From Linyphia triangularis (Eukaryota > Arthropoda > Arachnida > Araneae > Linyphiidae): a stretch of 64,000 nucleotides of DNA. The notes beneath the pieces are model-generated. The model had not been told where the DNA came from. It saw only the letters and a program-made list of their open reading frames with translations, and made no database searches. Positions 12,188 through 24,400 of the stretch are shown piece after piece. Numbering within the stretch: the first letter of the stretch is position 1; each line of letters opens with the position of its first letter. The translations under genes and the position numbers were made by a program. The DNA lies in NCBI GenBank assembly GCA_963978545.1, contig OZ021732.1, positions 31,154,123 through 31,218,122 of the forward strand. Reading direction: 5' to 3'.

Positions 12188-13907
12188 CATATCAGGGTGT
12201 TTTCTTTTAAAATCGTGAAAGAAAAAAAAAAAGAAGCTGGCATTGTAAAACTGGACAGTTTTAATTTTTATTTGCAGCAGTAAGTACAAAGTTTTTTTAA
12301 GCTAAAATATAAAGATAAATCTGTAGCCCACTTCTATAACGATATAAATCTTAATATTGAAACAGTCTGTTTTCAGATTGAACTACTTAAATCTGATATG
12401 CATAATGTAAGGAAATCACTGCAATTGAAAGTATAAATTATTATAAAATGTGAAAAATAAACCTTATTGGTGATAGAAAACAATCACAACTATTTTCAAA
12501 GAAGTTTGTTCAAATTGTATTGTAAAGTAGAAAATAATAAACAGCATAAGACAGACCACATAAGAATATGTGGTCCATCTTGTACAAAACAATGAAAATA
12601 TATACATATATTAAGATAAGTATGCTTTTCCCATTTGTAATGTAATTATATGGGTATTCAGAAAAAAAAATTTAAGGAAAAAGAATTGACATGACTTATT
12701 AAGATTTAAGTCATGCCATATAAATTTTTTCCCTGGTCTTTTCAAGCAAAATAAATACTTTCTGATTTATTTAGGCATACTAATTTTTAATAAAATATGT
12801 ATCTTAAACTAAAAAAAAAAAAAAAGACTTCAATACAAATTTAACATAAGATTACACAGCAATCTGCAAGAATTTTGTATTTGAAATTTATGTAAGAACT
12901 TATTTTTTTTTTTTGCGCATTATTTCAATGAATTTGTTTGTAGGACTAATTGAAAACTAATCAACTGTAAAACTTATGTACATAGATATAATCTGGTGCA
13001 TTAATAAATGCAGCTATTTAGTATAGAAATATCATATAAAATGCTACTCTTAAGATAATGAATCTTGGCAGTGCATAGGAACGAAATTTGTTACGTAGAA
13101 CATTCAAATTAGAATAAAATTACGAACTTTGTTTATACTTGCTCATTATTGGACAGCAATTATAAAAACTTTTGACTCATGAAAATGGATGCTAATAGTT
13201 GAGTTATTATTTGTATTAAATTTCTAAAGACAAAGTAAAAAGATATTAAACAATTTCAATAATAAGAGTATTGTATCTTGCTATAATAAAAAATGAGTAA
13301 ACAAAAAACTAACAAAGGAATAAGTCAGATTAACAAAGAAGAATAAACAAGAAGAAAAATAAATAAATTAAAAAAAGTTTAATAAAAATTACTTCCCGAT
13401 TTCAATACCATAATTTGAAGAAAAAAAATCTACAAGGTAAAATAGTATTGTAATATAAAAATAAAGACTAGTTTCTGATAGATTGTCCACTTGGCGATCT
13501 CTGTTGGTCATTGAAACTAAATCTATTAGTTAAGAACTTTCAAAATCACAAAACCAATTCTGATCACAATGTAATATACTTCTCTAAAATAAGAAAACAT
13601 TACAAAAGGATTAATTGCAATAGAGAGTAGTTGATCAAACTTACTTGTACATTCCTTTACCTTTTTTAAGTATACAGTGTAAAATGCAAGTATTTTATTG
13701 TATTTAAGCCAAGTTTCTATTCTACTATAGACCTGTATCTAAAATCAAAGAGATGATATTTAAAATAATTATACATTGTAATGCTGAAAATGTGTGAATA
13801 ACAATCTGTTTGTAATTTAGGGTTACATATACAGTAAGTTACACTTCATCATTATTCAAGATACTGTAATATGCAATATAACAAATAAAGGTAAATTTTT
13901 CTGTGGA
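12188..13907. other. No gene recognised
   Basis: AT-rich (well over 70 percent) with A and T runs and no ORF of note. I see no TE ends. Confidence 0.5.
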
Positions 13908-13913
13908 CATGTA

Positions 13914-15804
13914 CAGGGCTGCCACTGATTATAAAACTTGAAAATAGTTGCTTTAGTAGCCTTGGATGTTAAAAATAGTAGCCAAAACCGTAGTATTAGA
14001 TGTTGAAAATAGTAGCCAAAATAGTAGTCTCAGACGTTGAAAATAGCAGCCTCGGTTTTCGTAACTTAATAACGATTTCTTCTTTCAAAATGTTTAAACA
14101 TATATAATATAATGAAAATGACAGGCAAATTTAATTAAGCCCAGTTTTCCAATTTTTTAAGCTACATTCAAAGCAATTAATTAAATTATTTCAAAATTTA
14201 AGTTATTAGTAGTTATAAATTTAGATATAGTATTGAAATTTAAGTCATTCTGCATCGATTGACCTACACAGCACAAATGATGAACATAATGTCTTGTAAC
14301 ACCAACTGAAGCCTTGGCAAAAACATACATTACAACAATGCAAATCTCAGAGATGGTAGTTATAACATCAGCAAATATCAAAAATACAGCTATAAAACCA
14401 TCAAATCACTTTAACCTTGGCGAAAATGACTATCACTCCAATGTAAATACTGGGGATGGTGCCTTCCATACCAAAAATTATCATCACAAGAATGTAAATA
14501 TTAGCGATAGCGTCCATCATAACGGTGCAAATTTCGCGATGTCTATTACATCAGCTTAACATGCAGTGAAATAAACCGTCACAAAAACGTAAATCTCGGT
14601 GATCGCCCTGCATACAAGCTCAAAAAATGGCAATAGCGGTCATTACATCACCCTAATAACTCAATGAAATTAATAATCTCACACAAACATAAATATAGAT
14701 GATAGAGAAACAGTTGAAGCAACGATAAAAGGAATGATTTGAAATTCTGAATGCAGGCAAAGGTCTGTGGTGAACAGACAAGTAAGCAAGTACACACATG
14801 CACCCCTTGAAAGTTTAATGCGGATTTGCATAGAACTCGGGATATTTTAGCCAAAAAAAAAAAAAGCTGAAATCAGCAAATCAGCTGACTGTACTATGTG
14901 TGATTTTAAGTGTGGATTTCATGTATTTATCTGTATATGTTATGAAAGAAAAGCTTGCTTTTCACAAGTCTTGTTTCACTTTCATACACAATAAGTAACT
15001 TCCACTTCAGACCATTGCTTACATTTAGTGATGCATAGTTCCAAAATGTGAAACACCTTGCTCCTTTGATTGATTTAGGATAACAAAAGTTTTTTAATAC
15101 TTAAATACTAATGGCAAATTTAGGCGACTTTTTTAACAAGAGAAGAAAGATGATTTCCGATGACATTTATCAAGCCACTTAAGTTGCGCAAAAGTAAATG
15201 CCCTAGTGGTTACGTGGCAACCCTCAATTGCTAAATGTACATTTCAATTGGTAATTTTAAGCAGATATAAGATTTCAATGAAAAAGAACAGGAAAAAGAA
15301 GCTGTCCATACTGATGGCATTTTCTTCCGGCGTTCAAGGCAAATTTCACAAATTCATTCTTGTCAAGTAAAGTTAATAAAGGCAAAATAATTTGATATTT
15401 GAGAATATAATAGTATATGTTGTTGAGCCCCGGACTGCGAAAGATGATACATTGGAATCTAACAGGTAGGCAAAAATAATAATTGCACGTGTATGATTAC
15501 CAGAGAGATACTATTGTCGGACTAACCAGGTTACCACTCGACCCTCGAACATGAACTAAAATTAACACCTATTTCGGTAGAGTTCACTCCTCCCATAAAA
15601 ATATCGCTATTTTGACAAAACTGCATTAGTACCTTAGTGCCACTTTTTTTTCGTCCTACTATCAGACAATATCTACTTTTTAAAAAAAAATAGTAGCCTT
15701 AGCCCAAAAATAGTTGAAGGTTTTGCTTAAAATAGTCATTTTGGGTCTTTTTTTCACTAAAATAGTCGCTTTAGTAGCCTTTTTAGTTGCCAGTGGCAGC
15801 CCTG
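13914..15804. mobile_element. Non-autonomous TIR element, CAGGGCTGCCACTG ends
   Basis: The ends are a perfect 14-bp inverted repeat, CAGGGCTGCCACTG, at 13914-13927 and 15791-15804. The flanks are an exact 6-bp direct repeat CATGTA (13908-13913 and 15805-15810). Subterminal regions on both sides carry repeated AAATAGTAGCC-type words in inverted orientation. The 1.9-kb interior has no transposase; it holds a degenerate array (14330-14710). The ends resemble hAT termini, but the duplication is 6 bp rather than 8. Confidence 0.8.
14330..14710 (+). repeat. Degenerate tandem array, about 50-bp unit
   Basis: A motif like AATGTAAATATTAGCGATAG recurs near 14335, 14437, 14489, 14587 and 14684, at spacings of about one or two times 50 bp. 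Open frames across it (14314-14559) are a consequence of the unit rather than a gene. Confidence 0.5.
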
Positions 15805-15839
15805 CATGTACCAAGTATCAGTTAACTAGTAAGTTTTAA

Positions 15840-16078
15840 CCCACTGACGGTCATGGGAATGGGCGAAATTCTACAGTTGTTTTCCCTGCAATAATTTTTA
15901 AATTATATTTCTAATTCAAATACATAATTTTTTAAAATTAATTATTTATTTTGTTTTAGATGGGTTATAAACTCTCATCCTAATAAAAATATTTTATTTA
16001 TAAATTTAAAAATGTTGTGTATTGCTGGAAAAACTGGGGATCAAACGACATATGTATATGTGCATAACCGTCAGTGGG
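15840..16078. mobile_element. piggyBac-type MITE, CCCACTGACGGT ends
   Basis: A 239-bp element with near-perfect 16-bp terminal inverted repeats beginning CCCACTGACGGT. The left flank is TTAA (15836-15839) and the right flank is TCAA (16079-16082), a TTAA duplication with one substitution. It is non-coding. Confidence 0.75.
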
Positions 16079-16082
16079 TCAA

Positions 16083-18393
16083 GGAGATGTCATACAAAAG
16101 ACCTGACTATTCAATTTTCAATGAAATTCGAACTTTTTTAAATGGCCAACAATGGATAATAATAATGATAAAAAATTAAAATATCTGATTGGCTCTAGAG
16201 TTTCATAAATTAATGTGGATTCTTAGGTGTCAAGCATAAATACAAACAATAAATTAACACAACTTATAAATAGAAAGAACCACAAAATAAATATGAAAAT
16301 GCAATTCTCTAGTCTATTAATATACACATACATAAGAAATTTTAATTACATACATTTGTTTAATAAAACATGAAAGTTATTTTAATAAGTACAAACAAAA
16401 ATAGGAAAGCTTCTCTATTGTTAGTTCTCATTAGTTACAGTGATGTCTAATTTACATATGGGGTATTTAAGCTATTAACCAGAAGCTGTTCATGAATCCC
16501 ATGTTACAAGAGCATGAGCAGTCTATCACTACATGAGTATATAAACATTTGTATGCACACATAATAGCATTTCATATCAAAAATAAATAATTGTAATATT
16601 TTTCAGGAAAAGCACTGTCTAGCAAGTATGAAAATGCTCAATGAAATTTAAATATACATAGATTGGATTACAATTAAGTTTGTAATAATTGGCAATCATA
16701 TAAAATGAATTTGAAATATAATTAAGAGTTCCAAATATTAAAAGCTTTCTTGGAGCACAAGAAGTCTTTGAAAAGGTGAACTTTCATTTCAAACACCAAG
16801 TACTAATTAAAAATTACTGCCTAAATATGCTTAGTTAATTTTTGAATAACACAATACAAATTTCATGTATGTACACATCAATAAAATTAAATATTTCTCA
16901 GTAATGACATGATTGTATTACCAGGAGTATAAAATAAAGATAATCAGAAAAATATGGTAATGTGATTGCTTAAAAGTCTGGATAATTGTAGTCCAGAAAT
17001 TAAGTTTAGTTGAAAACAGACAATTTGCACAATGAGTAATTTTTTTACTCAAATTTTCAATCACCAATTACACACTATCTAAATTTGGCTCAATTTTATA
17101 GCAAAAGGACTAGTTAGACCAACTTGCATAAGTAATATGTATATATGGCACTGAATCACAAATGGGAATCATGTATGCTCTTTGATTAGGGTTTTAACCT
17201 CGTTCACCATTTTAAAAACACTATATAACTTGAAATGTGGTAATATTCAGAGCATGATTTGGAAGCAAAATAGGATTAACAAAGAATTGAATAGTTTTGT
17301 TATTTTTAAAGCTAATAAACCAAATATATCTGTCCCAACTTTACCATAAATATCGGCCTTGAATTATGGCAGATACGCTTGATATCAATGCTAAGTAACA
17401 GTACTTAAGTCCAAGGAAACATAAGAATAACTTGTTGCTTAGATTAGTATATACATTAGATATAGATGATCAATTAATCTAGACACTTGGAAGCTTATTT
17501 CACAAAGTGAAACAAAACACACACCTACAGATTACAAAAGTTAATAATTCTAAAACTGTAGAAAGGTTCTAGAAATATAAAATAAAAATGGGAAGTGAAT
17601 TTTAGTCCTAAGCCAAATATCACCACTCCACAGGTTACAGAAAAAATGGATTGTATCGTCATCAGGTAGGAATATACTAATTAGATGTAATAAAGCATAT
17701 TATATTTCTAAATATTCCAAGTTGACTTGAAAAAACTCTAATTTGATATAAAACAAAGTATTGCTTTGAAAGAAAATTTAGTGTTATATTTCATTTTTGT
17801 CTTAAATGGAAGAAACAAGGCAAAATAAAATTATTTTACTATTTCTGTTGTAGCAAATAGAATAAAAACTTTGGCATTATGCATCTCTCTCAGTACATCA
17901 GACAATGGACCACCCGATAATATCCTAATATAAGTGAAAATTCCCATGAAAACTAAAATGACTATTTTAATAGTGTTTCCAAAAATTACAATTTTAAAAG
18001 TGTATAAATGTAAATTTATTTCTTAGTAAAACATTTGGCTAGTTTTCTTTATAAAAAGAAGTAAAGTTTTAATGATCTAAAGTCAGACATTTGATCTATT
18101 AAAGCTTAGATCAGTGTATACATAAGTACTCTAATAAACTTTTTATATAAATTATACAACATAAAAATATAAAATTCTGTAATATAAATAAAAATGGATG
18201 ATAGGAAAATGGCAGTTTGATGAACACAAAATTGGACTGTTTCTAATGATTAAAGTACAAATCTAAAAATGACAATATACAATGTCTACAAACTGTAAAA
18301 AGTGTCCGCCTTTTTTCTTTTTTTTGAACTGTACACTGACTGGCCTAGGTCCAGATAATGACTGAAAGCTTATGTTCTACCATGGCTGAAATC
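16083..18393. other. AT-rich spacer; flotillin-2 3' flank at its right end
   Basis: No ORF or TE ends are seen. On the minus strand the right end would be the flotillin-2 3' UTR; the first AATAAA on that strand is at 18015-18020. Confidence 0.45.
18015..18020 (-). terminator. Candidate flotillin-2 poly(A) signal
   Basis: AATAAA on the minus strand about 400 nt past the flotillin-2 stop. Base composition makes such hexamers frequent, so this is only the nearest candidate I found. Confidence 0.3.
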
Positions 18394-18415
18394 GAAGTTG
18401 ATTAAGATCAACTTC
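18394..18415 (-). promoter_or_regulatory. Perfect hairpin just after the flotillin-2 stop codon
   Basis: On the transcript strand, GAAGTTGAT and ATCAACTTC form a perfect 9-bp stem with a 4-base loop, starting one base after the TAA stop (18417-18419). It could be an mRNA 3' UTR structure. No function is known to me. Confidence 0.35.
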
Positions 18416-18416
18416 C

Positions 18417-18449
18417 TTACTTTGCAGTAGTTGACATTTTAGATAGCAT
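18417..18449 (-). CDS. FLOT2: FLOT2 exon 9 (last coding exon)
   Basis: Codes for MLSKMSTTAK and a TAA stop after acceptor TTTTTCAG. The extreme C-terminus is poorly conserved among flotillins, so this exon rests on splice signals, phase and total length rather than similarity. Confidence 0.75.
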   Translation of the reverse strand: MLSKMSTTAK

Positions 18450-21400
18450 CTGAAAAATAATACTTAGAATAAGATTCTATATAAAAATAACTAATTATAA
18501 TTATTAAAAGAAATCAAACTAATACAAAAATATACACTTGAAGTTTATCGAATAGCATTTTTAAGGAAATATGAATCATTATTTCAACACATAATCATTT
18601 TGTATAAAACAAAATATCAAAAGTTTTTAAAATTGATAAAACATAAGAAAATTAAGTGTAGGATATTAAAGTATAAACTAATCAGATGATTATTTTAAAC
18701 AAAATATTGCTATTTTATGTCGAGTATAAAATTTTTTAGTGCTTTGTACCTCAAAATCAAATACTTCAAACTACTCATTGGAAGTTACACTTTGAATAAC
18801 ACTAGAAAAAGTAAGGAAATGCATTCAAATGTTTAAAATTTGAGTTAAGCTTAAAGTAGCTGGTTTTGAATCCCCCCCCCCCCCCCACTTAACTTTGTCG
18901 TGAGCACTGCTTCGTAAAAGTTCCCAAGGTTTCACTTTCTTTAAGCTTTTATCTAATGCTAATGAAACTTCTAATAGGTTTTTAAAAAAATACTGAGAAA
19001 CAATATTTTTTATGTTAAATCATTACATCGTAATGAACTTACATTTAAATACCCTCAAGGCTTAGAGGATCAATCATCTGGTACTTATCACATGTGTCAA
19101 TATTCACACTTAATTGGTTTTTACTACTGCTAACTTTCCTAAAAAAATATCTTGCTTTTTCAGTATTTTTGTAAGTAATATTTTTAAAATAAAAAATACT
19201 TTACTAACACATTTAAACACACTATAATAAAAAAAACGACAACTATTAGGACATCTTCGATCAAAGAATTATTCTATCTGTAATAACCTCAAGTTATATT
19301 TTATTTGTAACTTTAAGATTTATTTTAACAGGATTGGTATATTTATTGTGCTTTTGTGAGATGCATTTGTTGTCGTGTATTAGTTATAACCAGTTCACAG
19401 CATATAAATATCTCTAAATGAAGAGATATAGATCAAATCTTAAGAGATTGGATTGAGTCAAACTTAAATGATTCAAAAGTAAATGTCTTTACTAAACAAG
19501 ACCTAACTGTATTGAAATTTTTTTTAAAAGGTTAAAATCATTAAAATAATTTACCTTTGATATATCTACACCAGTTAGGGCTTGAACAGAGGGAGGAATT
19601 TGACTGACTAATTTTGTTACTTCAGATGATACTTGATCAGAGCCACCAATTAAAATTATATCTTCAGTTTTTGCTAATGGAGCAGAAATTTCTGCAGCAA
19701 TCTACAATAAAATACATTCAACATATATTAAAGATTACTGTTACATGAAACAAAATTAGCAATAAAATTGTATCAAAATATTTATCAAAACATTTCTTAA
19801 AAATATATATCTTTACCAAATTAAAACAAGTTGGAATGTGAAAGTAACTGTCACCAAAGGCTGCTTCTACATGTTTTTTATTACAGTATGTCAGGTTCAA
19901 ATTACAAGCATGATGCAACATTTAATAACTGAAATCTTCTCTTTGTTAAGATTGATGATGTAGAATTACAAAAGACTAGGCAATTTATAATTTTTTTTTT
20001 GTATAAATAAAACTGTCACCAAATTGGCAAAAATGTGACACAATGTATCCAAGTTCAAATTCTATACTTTATTTGCAGTCCAGATGTGAACTTCCCATAG
20101 AGTTGCTGTAGAAACACTCTTTTGGTTGAATTATAAAGCAACTTTGAATCTCGGAAAGGGAACTCGTCTTAACGAGACATTTCATTTGACACATTACGCG
20201 TCCGTAGCATTTGTAGCTATGTATGATACAGCCTCATGCATTTCTCAGTAAATTAGTGTAGGGCAGTAGGTAAAGTATATAGAATAAAAGGACTATTGTT
20301 TCCAGAGGTATCACAATAAAACCATTTACAAATTTGTAAAATGAAACCCAGTGGTCATTTGTAGGATATACCTGCGTGTGTGAATAAGCAGCATAGGGCA
20401 TTATCTGTTGCCACAGGGTCAAAATTTTAGATTAAAATGGTGGTAGCATTTTAATTTTTTTGTTTTGTTTGTCTGAAAATACAGACTGTTTTCTCCAACT
20501 GAGAAGCAGTGCATTTACAAATACATAACATATCCTTGGCTATTTTCCTTTGCAGTACACAAGTTGAATCCCATAACATAAAATGGCAATGTACAGTTTG
20601 CAAAGTTAGACTCTGTCGCAATGATAAGAACAGTTTTCTAAAATATCAGAAAAAATAAATCAAAACAATAAGTTCTAGTGGCTTTGCAGGGTAATCACAA
20701 CACATTTTCTTAAACAAAAAAAACTTAACGCAAGAAAAATTAGTTTATGTATCAATTAATTCAAACAACTTTACTACTAAAAATTAATTTAATTATGATT
20801 ATGTTACAGTATTTTATGCAAATAATATTTTTTTACTGACATCTTTATATTTTTGAGATCAAAGTGTTGAGATGCTGTATTTGAAGAACTATAATTATAC
20901 TCTCTTTTACTTACATTAAAAATAATAGCTTTATTGTTGTGCACTTACAATAAAATAATAATACAAATTCTACATTTGGGGCATCGTCTCTACATTTTTC
21001 TTCAAACGCTTCATATTAAAAGGATGTTATCAACAATAAAATGTATTGGCTGATATACATAGAAATACATTATAATTTTTTTAAGCTCCTTTAATTCAAA
21101 TATTAAACAAAGCTTCTATATTTACCTTAGGAAGAGCATCTAGAACCAAGCTCATGACAGCAGCATCTCCATACTGTTTATATGCTGCGGCTTTCATTCT
21201 CATGCCTTCAGCTTCAGATTTACCAACTGATTCAATGGCATAGGCTTCAGCTAAACCAAGCAACTTGATTTTTTCTGATTCAGCACGAGCAACATCCATA
21301 GTTTGAGTTCTAAACAACAGTGGTGATTTAGTTTAAGTGCATATATAAAACACAATAAAAAAATAAATTTCAAAACAGCCAAAACAATTATATTAAGCTA

Positions 21401-24400
21401 TAACATACATCAAAATAAGGAAATAGAATCAAAAGATATGTCACAGGAAACAATGCATGCAAAAAATGAAGACAAAAAATAAATTCCTCTTTTTGAACAT
21501 TTAATACTATTATAAATATAAGTAGCTATAGTATTTGCATATTGAATTTAATAAAAAATACATTAAAATTGAATCTAGCCTAAGACCATACAATAACTTC
21601 TGTAGCTATTATATTACTTGATTGTTTATATTGTTAGCACTAGTTTCAAAAATATTTTCTTTCATGCTTTACATTTATTGAGAAGAATCCACACCATCAA
21701 TCATTTCAGATTAATTACCTTTTCCCTTGAGCTATAAGTTCAACCCTATATGCCTCTGCTTCAGCTGGAAGGCGAACCATAGCAGTTAATTCTTTGTCCT
21801 TTCTGAGAATTTCTTTCTCTTCTATAGCAATTTGCTTCCTTCTTTCCACCACATCGATTTCAATTTCTTCACTTCTAATCTTTTGCTTCATTTTTGCTGC
21901 TTGCAATTCATATGCTAGCTGAGCTTCTGCTTTCTAGATGAAAATAAAATATTACATTGCCCTGAATACTAATCATATATATGAATGCAGTTGCGAGTGC
22001 ATTTGGCTGATATTTTACCTTAGTATTAACTTCAGCTTCAAAATTGGATTTTTGAAGTTGATACAATCGATGAGAATCTTCTACTTTTGTGTTGGCACCA
22101 TACTTTACATCCATAGCAGCTTTTTCACATTCAGCTTCCTTAAATTATTTCAAAATTATTGTCATTCTAAGACAAAATATACACACCATGATTAACATTT
22201 GCACTGCTACATGAAAAGTAATCTAACTAATACTGAAATTAATCAAATAACACTACAAAGCCATTGAATTTATTTAACACATTTTAATGTGTTTAAATAA
22301 AGTAAAATAAATTTTGGAAAACAAAACTGAAAAAGATTTTTGTGCAAAAAAAAATGTCAGTGTATATTCATTAATTATGTATAAATATATCCTCAAAATT
22401 TTAAAACATTTCATGCAGTAGTTTTCTTTAAAAAAGTTAACAAAATCTCCTTTTTTTAAGGCAGTCACAATAGGTGTACCCCTTAACAACTAGAAAAATA
22501 AAATAAGTTGAGTATTTATGGCTGTTGTAATTGAATGGGATTGAGATTAAAGACAATAAAAATATTAAAGATTATTTTATTAATTTAAATAAATTTTTTA
22601 AGAAAAGAGACATTGATTCTGAGCTGACATAGTTTAGTTTTCTATACTGCGTTAAATTTAAAACATTCATCCCACTATCAAATTCACAACAAAGATTCTT
22701 ACTAAGAAATAGTAATCTACTTACCCTAATACCAGCATCTCTGTTTGCCTGTGCCACACCTACATCAGCATCTCTTTTCACAGCTGCAGTTCTTGCCTTT
22801 CCTAGAGAAGCTAAGTATTCGACTTTATCAAATACATCTTTAATTGTGAAGCTAAGTATTTCGATACCCATACGACCAACATCAGGGGCTGCTACTTCTC
22901 GAACCAGTGAGGCAAACTGATCTCGATCTCTATAGACTTCTTCTACAGACAATGTACCTATAAGTATAAATTCAAAATCAATAATTAATCAACAAACCTT
23001 GAAGTATAAAATTTTAATAAGCAAGAATTTTAAAATTCAAATTAAGACTTAAGTCTTATAGACTTTGTCAGTCTATTTGAGTTTTTTATATTTTGATATA
23101 TATATTTAAAGCTGATTGTAAATTATGAAAGGAAATATAAAATGCTCTGATGAATTTATAATACTTTAGAAAAAGCATAATAACATGAGTATTATGAGGG
23201 CTCCAGTGACCACGCTGTTAAAGGCACTAAACTCATGAGTGATAGATCCTGGGTTTGGTTCTAGCCTGCCGAATACTATACTTTGTTTCTTTTAAATAGA
23301 AGCCTCAAGGTCACCAACTTTTCTTTCTACTTGTGTTTGTTACCATGGCAGTGACTGATGCTTTCCGACCGGGTCCTTTATACCACCTCAGTCCAGAAAA
23401 CTATAAGTGCAAATATGCGGGTTTTTTATTTCCAAGTTACTGTTTTTCAGTAAAACTATTTGTATAAAATAAACGTAACAAAAAATAATTTTGACTTCAA
23501 CAAAAAATGTCGGATTTTAATTTTTTTTTTCTTAAGAATATACATAATTTTTGTGTAGTTACTTACACAGTTTGAATAGATTAAAATTAAAGCAGTGTCA
23601 ATGCAAATGTATTTTGGCGCAAATTTGAAGAATACATTTGGGATTATTTCAAGCGAATTCTATTGAATAATCAATTGAGGACTTGTTTCCTTTTCCATTT
23701 CAAATGCGTTACTGACGTTAAGATTTTTTTAGTGTAAATTTGACTAATTCAAATTTTACAGATATTTCAAAAAATGAATTGTAAAACCTAACTGATCTAT
23801 ATTCATATTAGAATTGTTGACATTCTTTCCATTCAAATTTAAAAATGTAATTCAATTACTACAAAAAATAATTAATTTGTAATATAATCACTAATATACT
23901 TTTATATGCAATGTATATTTTTACTAGCAACATTGAATTCTTTGTGTTTTGAGAAGAACAGGAAGGCAAAAATTTACCTCAAAATCATTTTGAGGTTTTT
24001 AATGTGTTACAATATTTTAAATGCTATCTGCAAAATGGTATAAATTGGTGAACAAAGCATCATCTATTGTAAACAATTTTTTTTTTTTTTTTTTTAGAAA
24101 AGCCTATGTCAGTCTATTAAAAAAATGTCTAATATTGCTGAGTAAAATTTTAAACCAATGTTATGAGAAATTTCTGAGAAAAAGGTACATAAATAAGCGC
24201 TTTTTAACATGGATTAGATTCTGGTTGCCCTTAAGATTAATTATATTTATACGAACAGTCAAAACATTTGTGTCAATCCAAAATATAATATTTCAAATGG
24301 TATAAAAATACATCAATTTAAAAAAAGTACTTGCTTTTACTATTATTTATAATTTTCATTTCATATTTAACTTTATTATTTTGCTATTTAAACCTCATCC

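Noticed and set aside
24021..24305. 94-codon plus-strand ORF inside the mariner-type element
   Set aside because: It is low-complexity, runs through a T tract and has no known domain. The only gene of the element is on the other strand.
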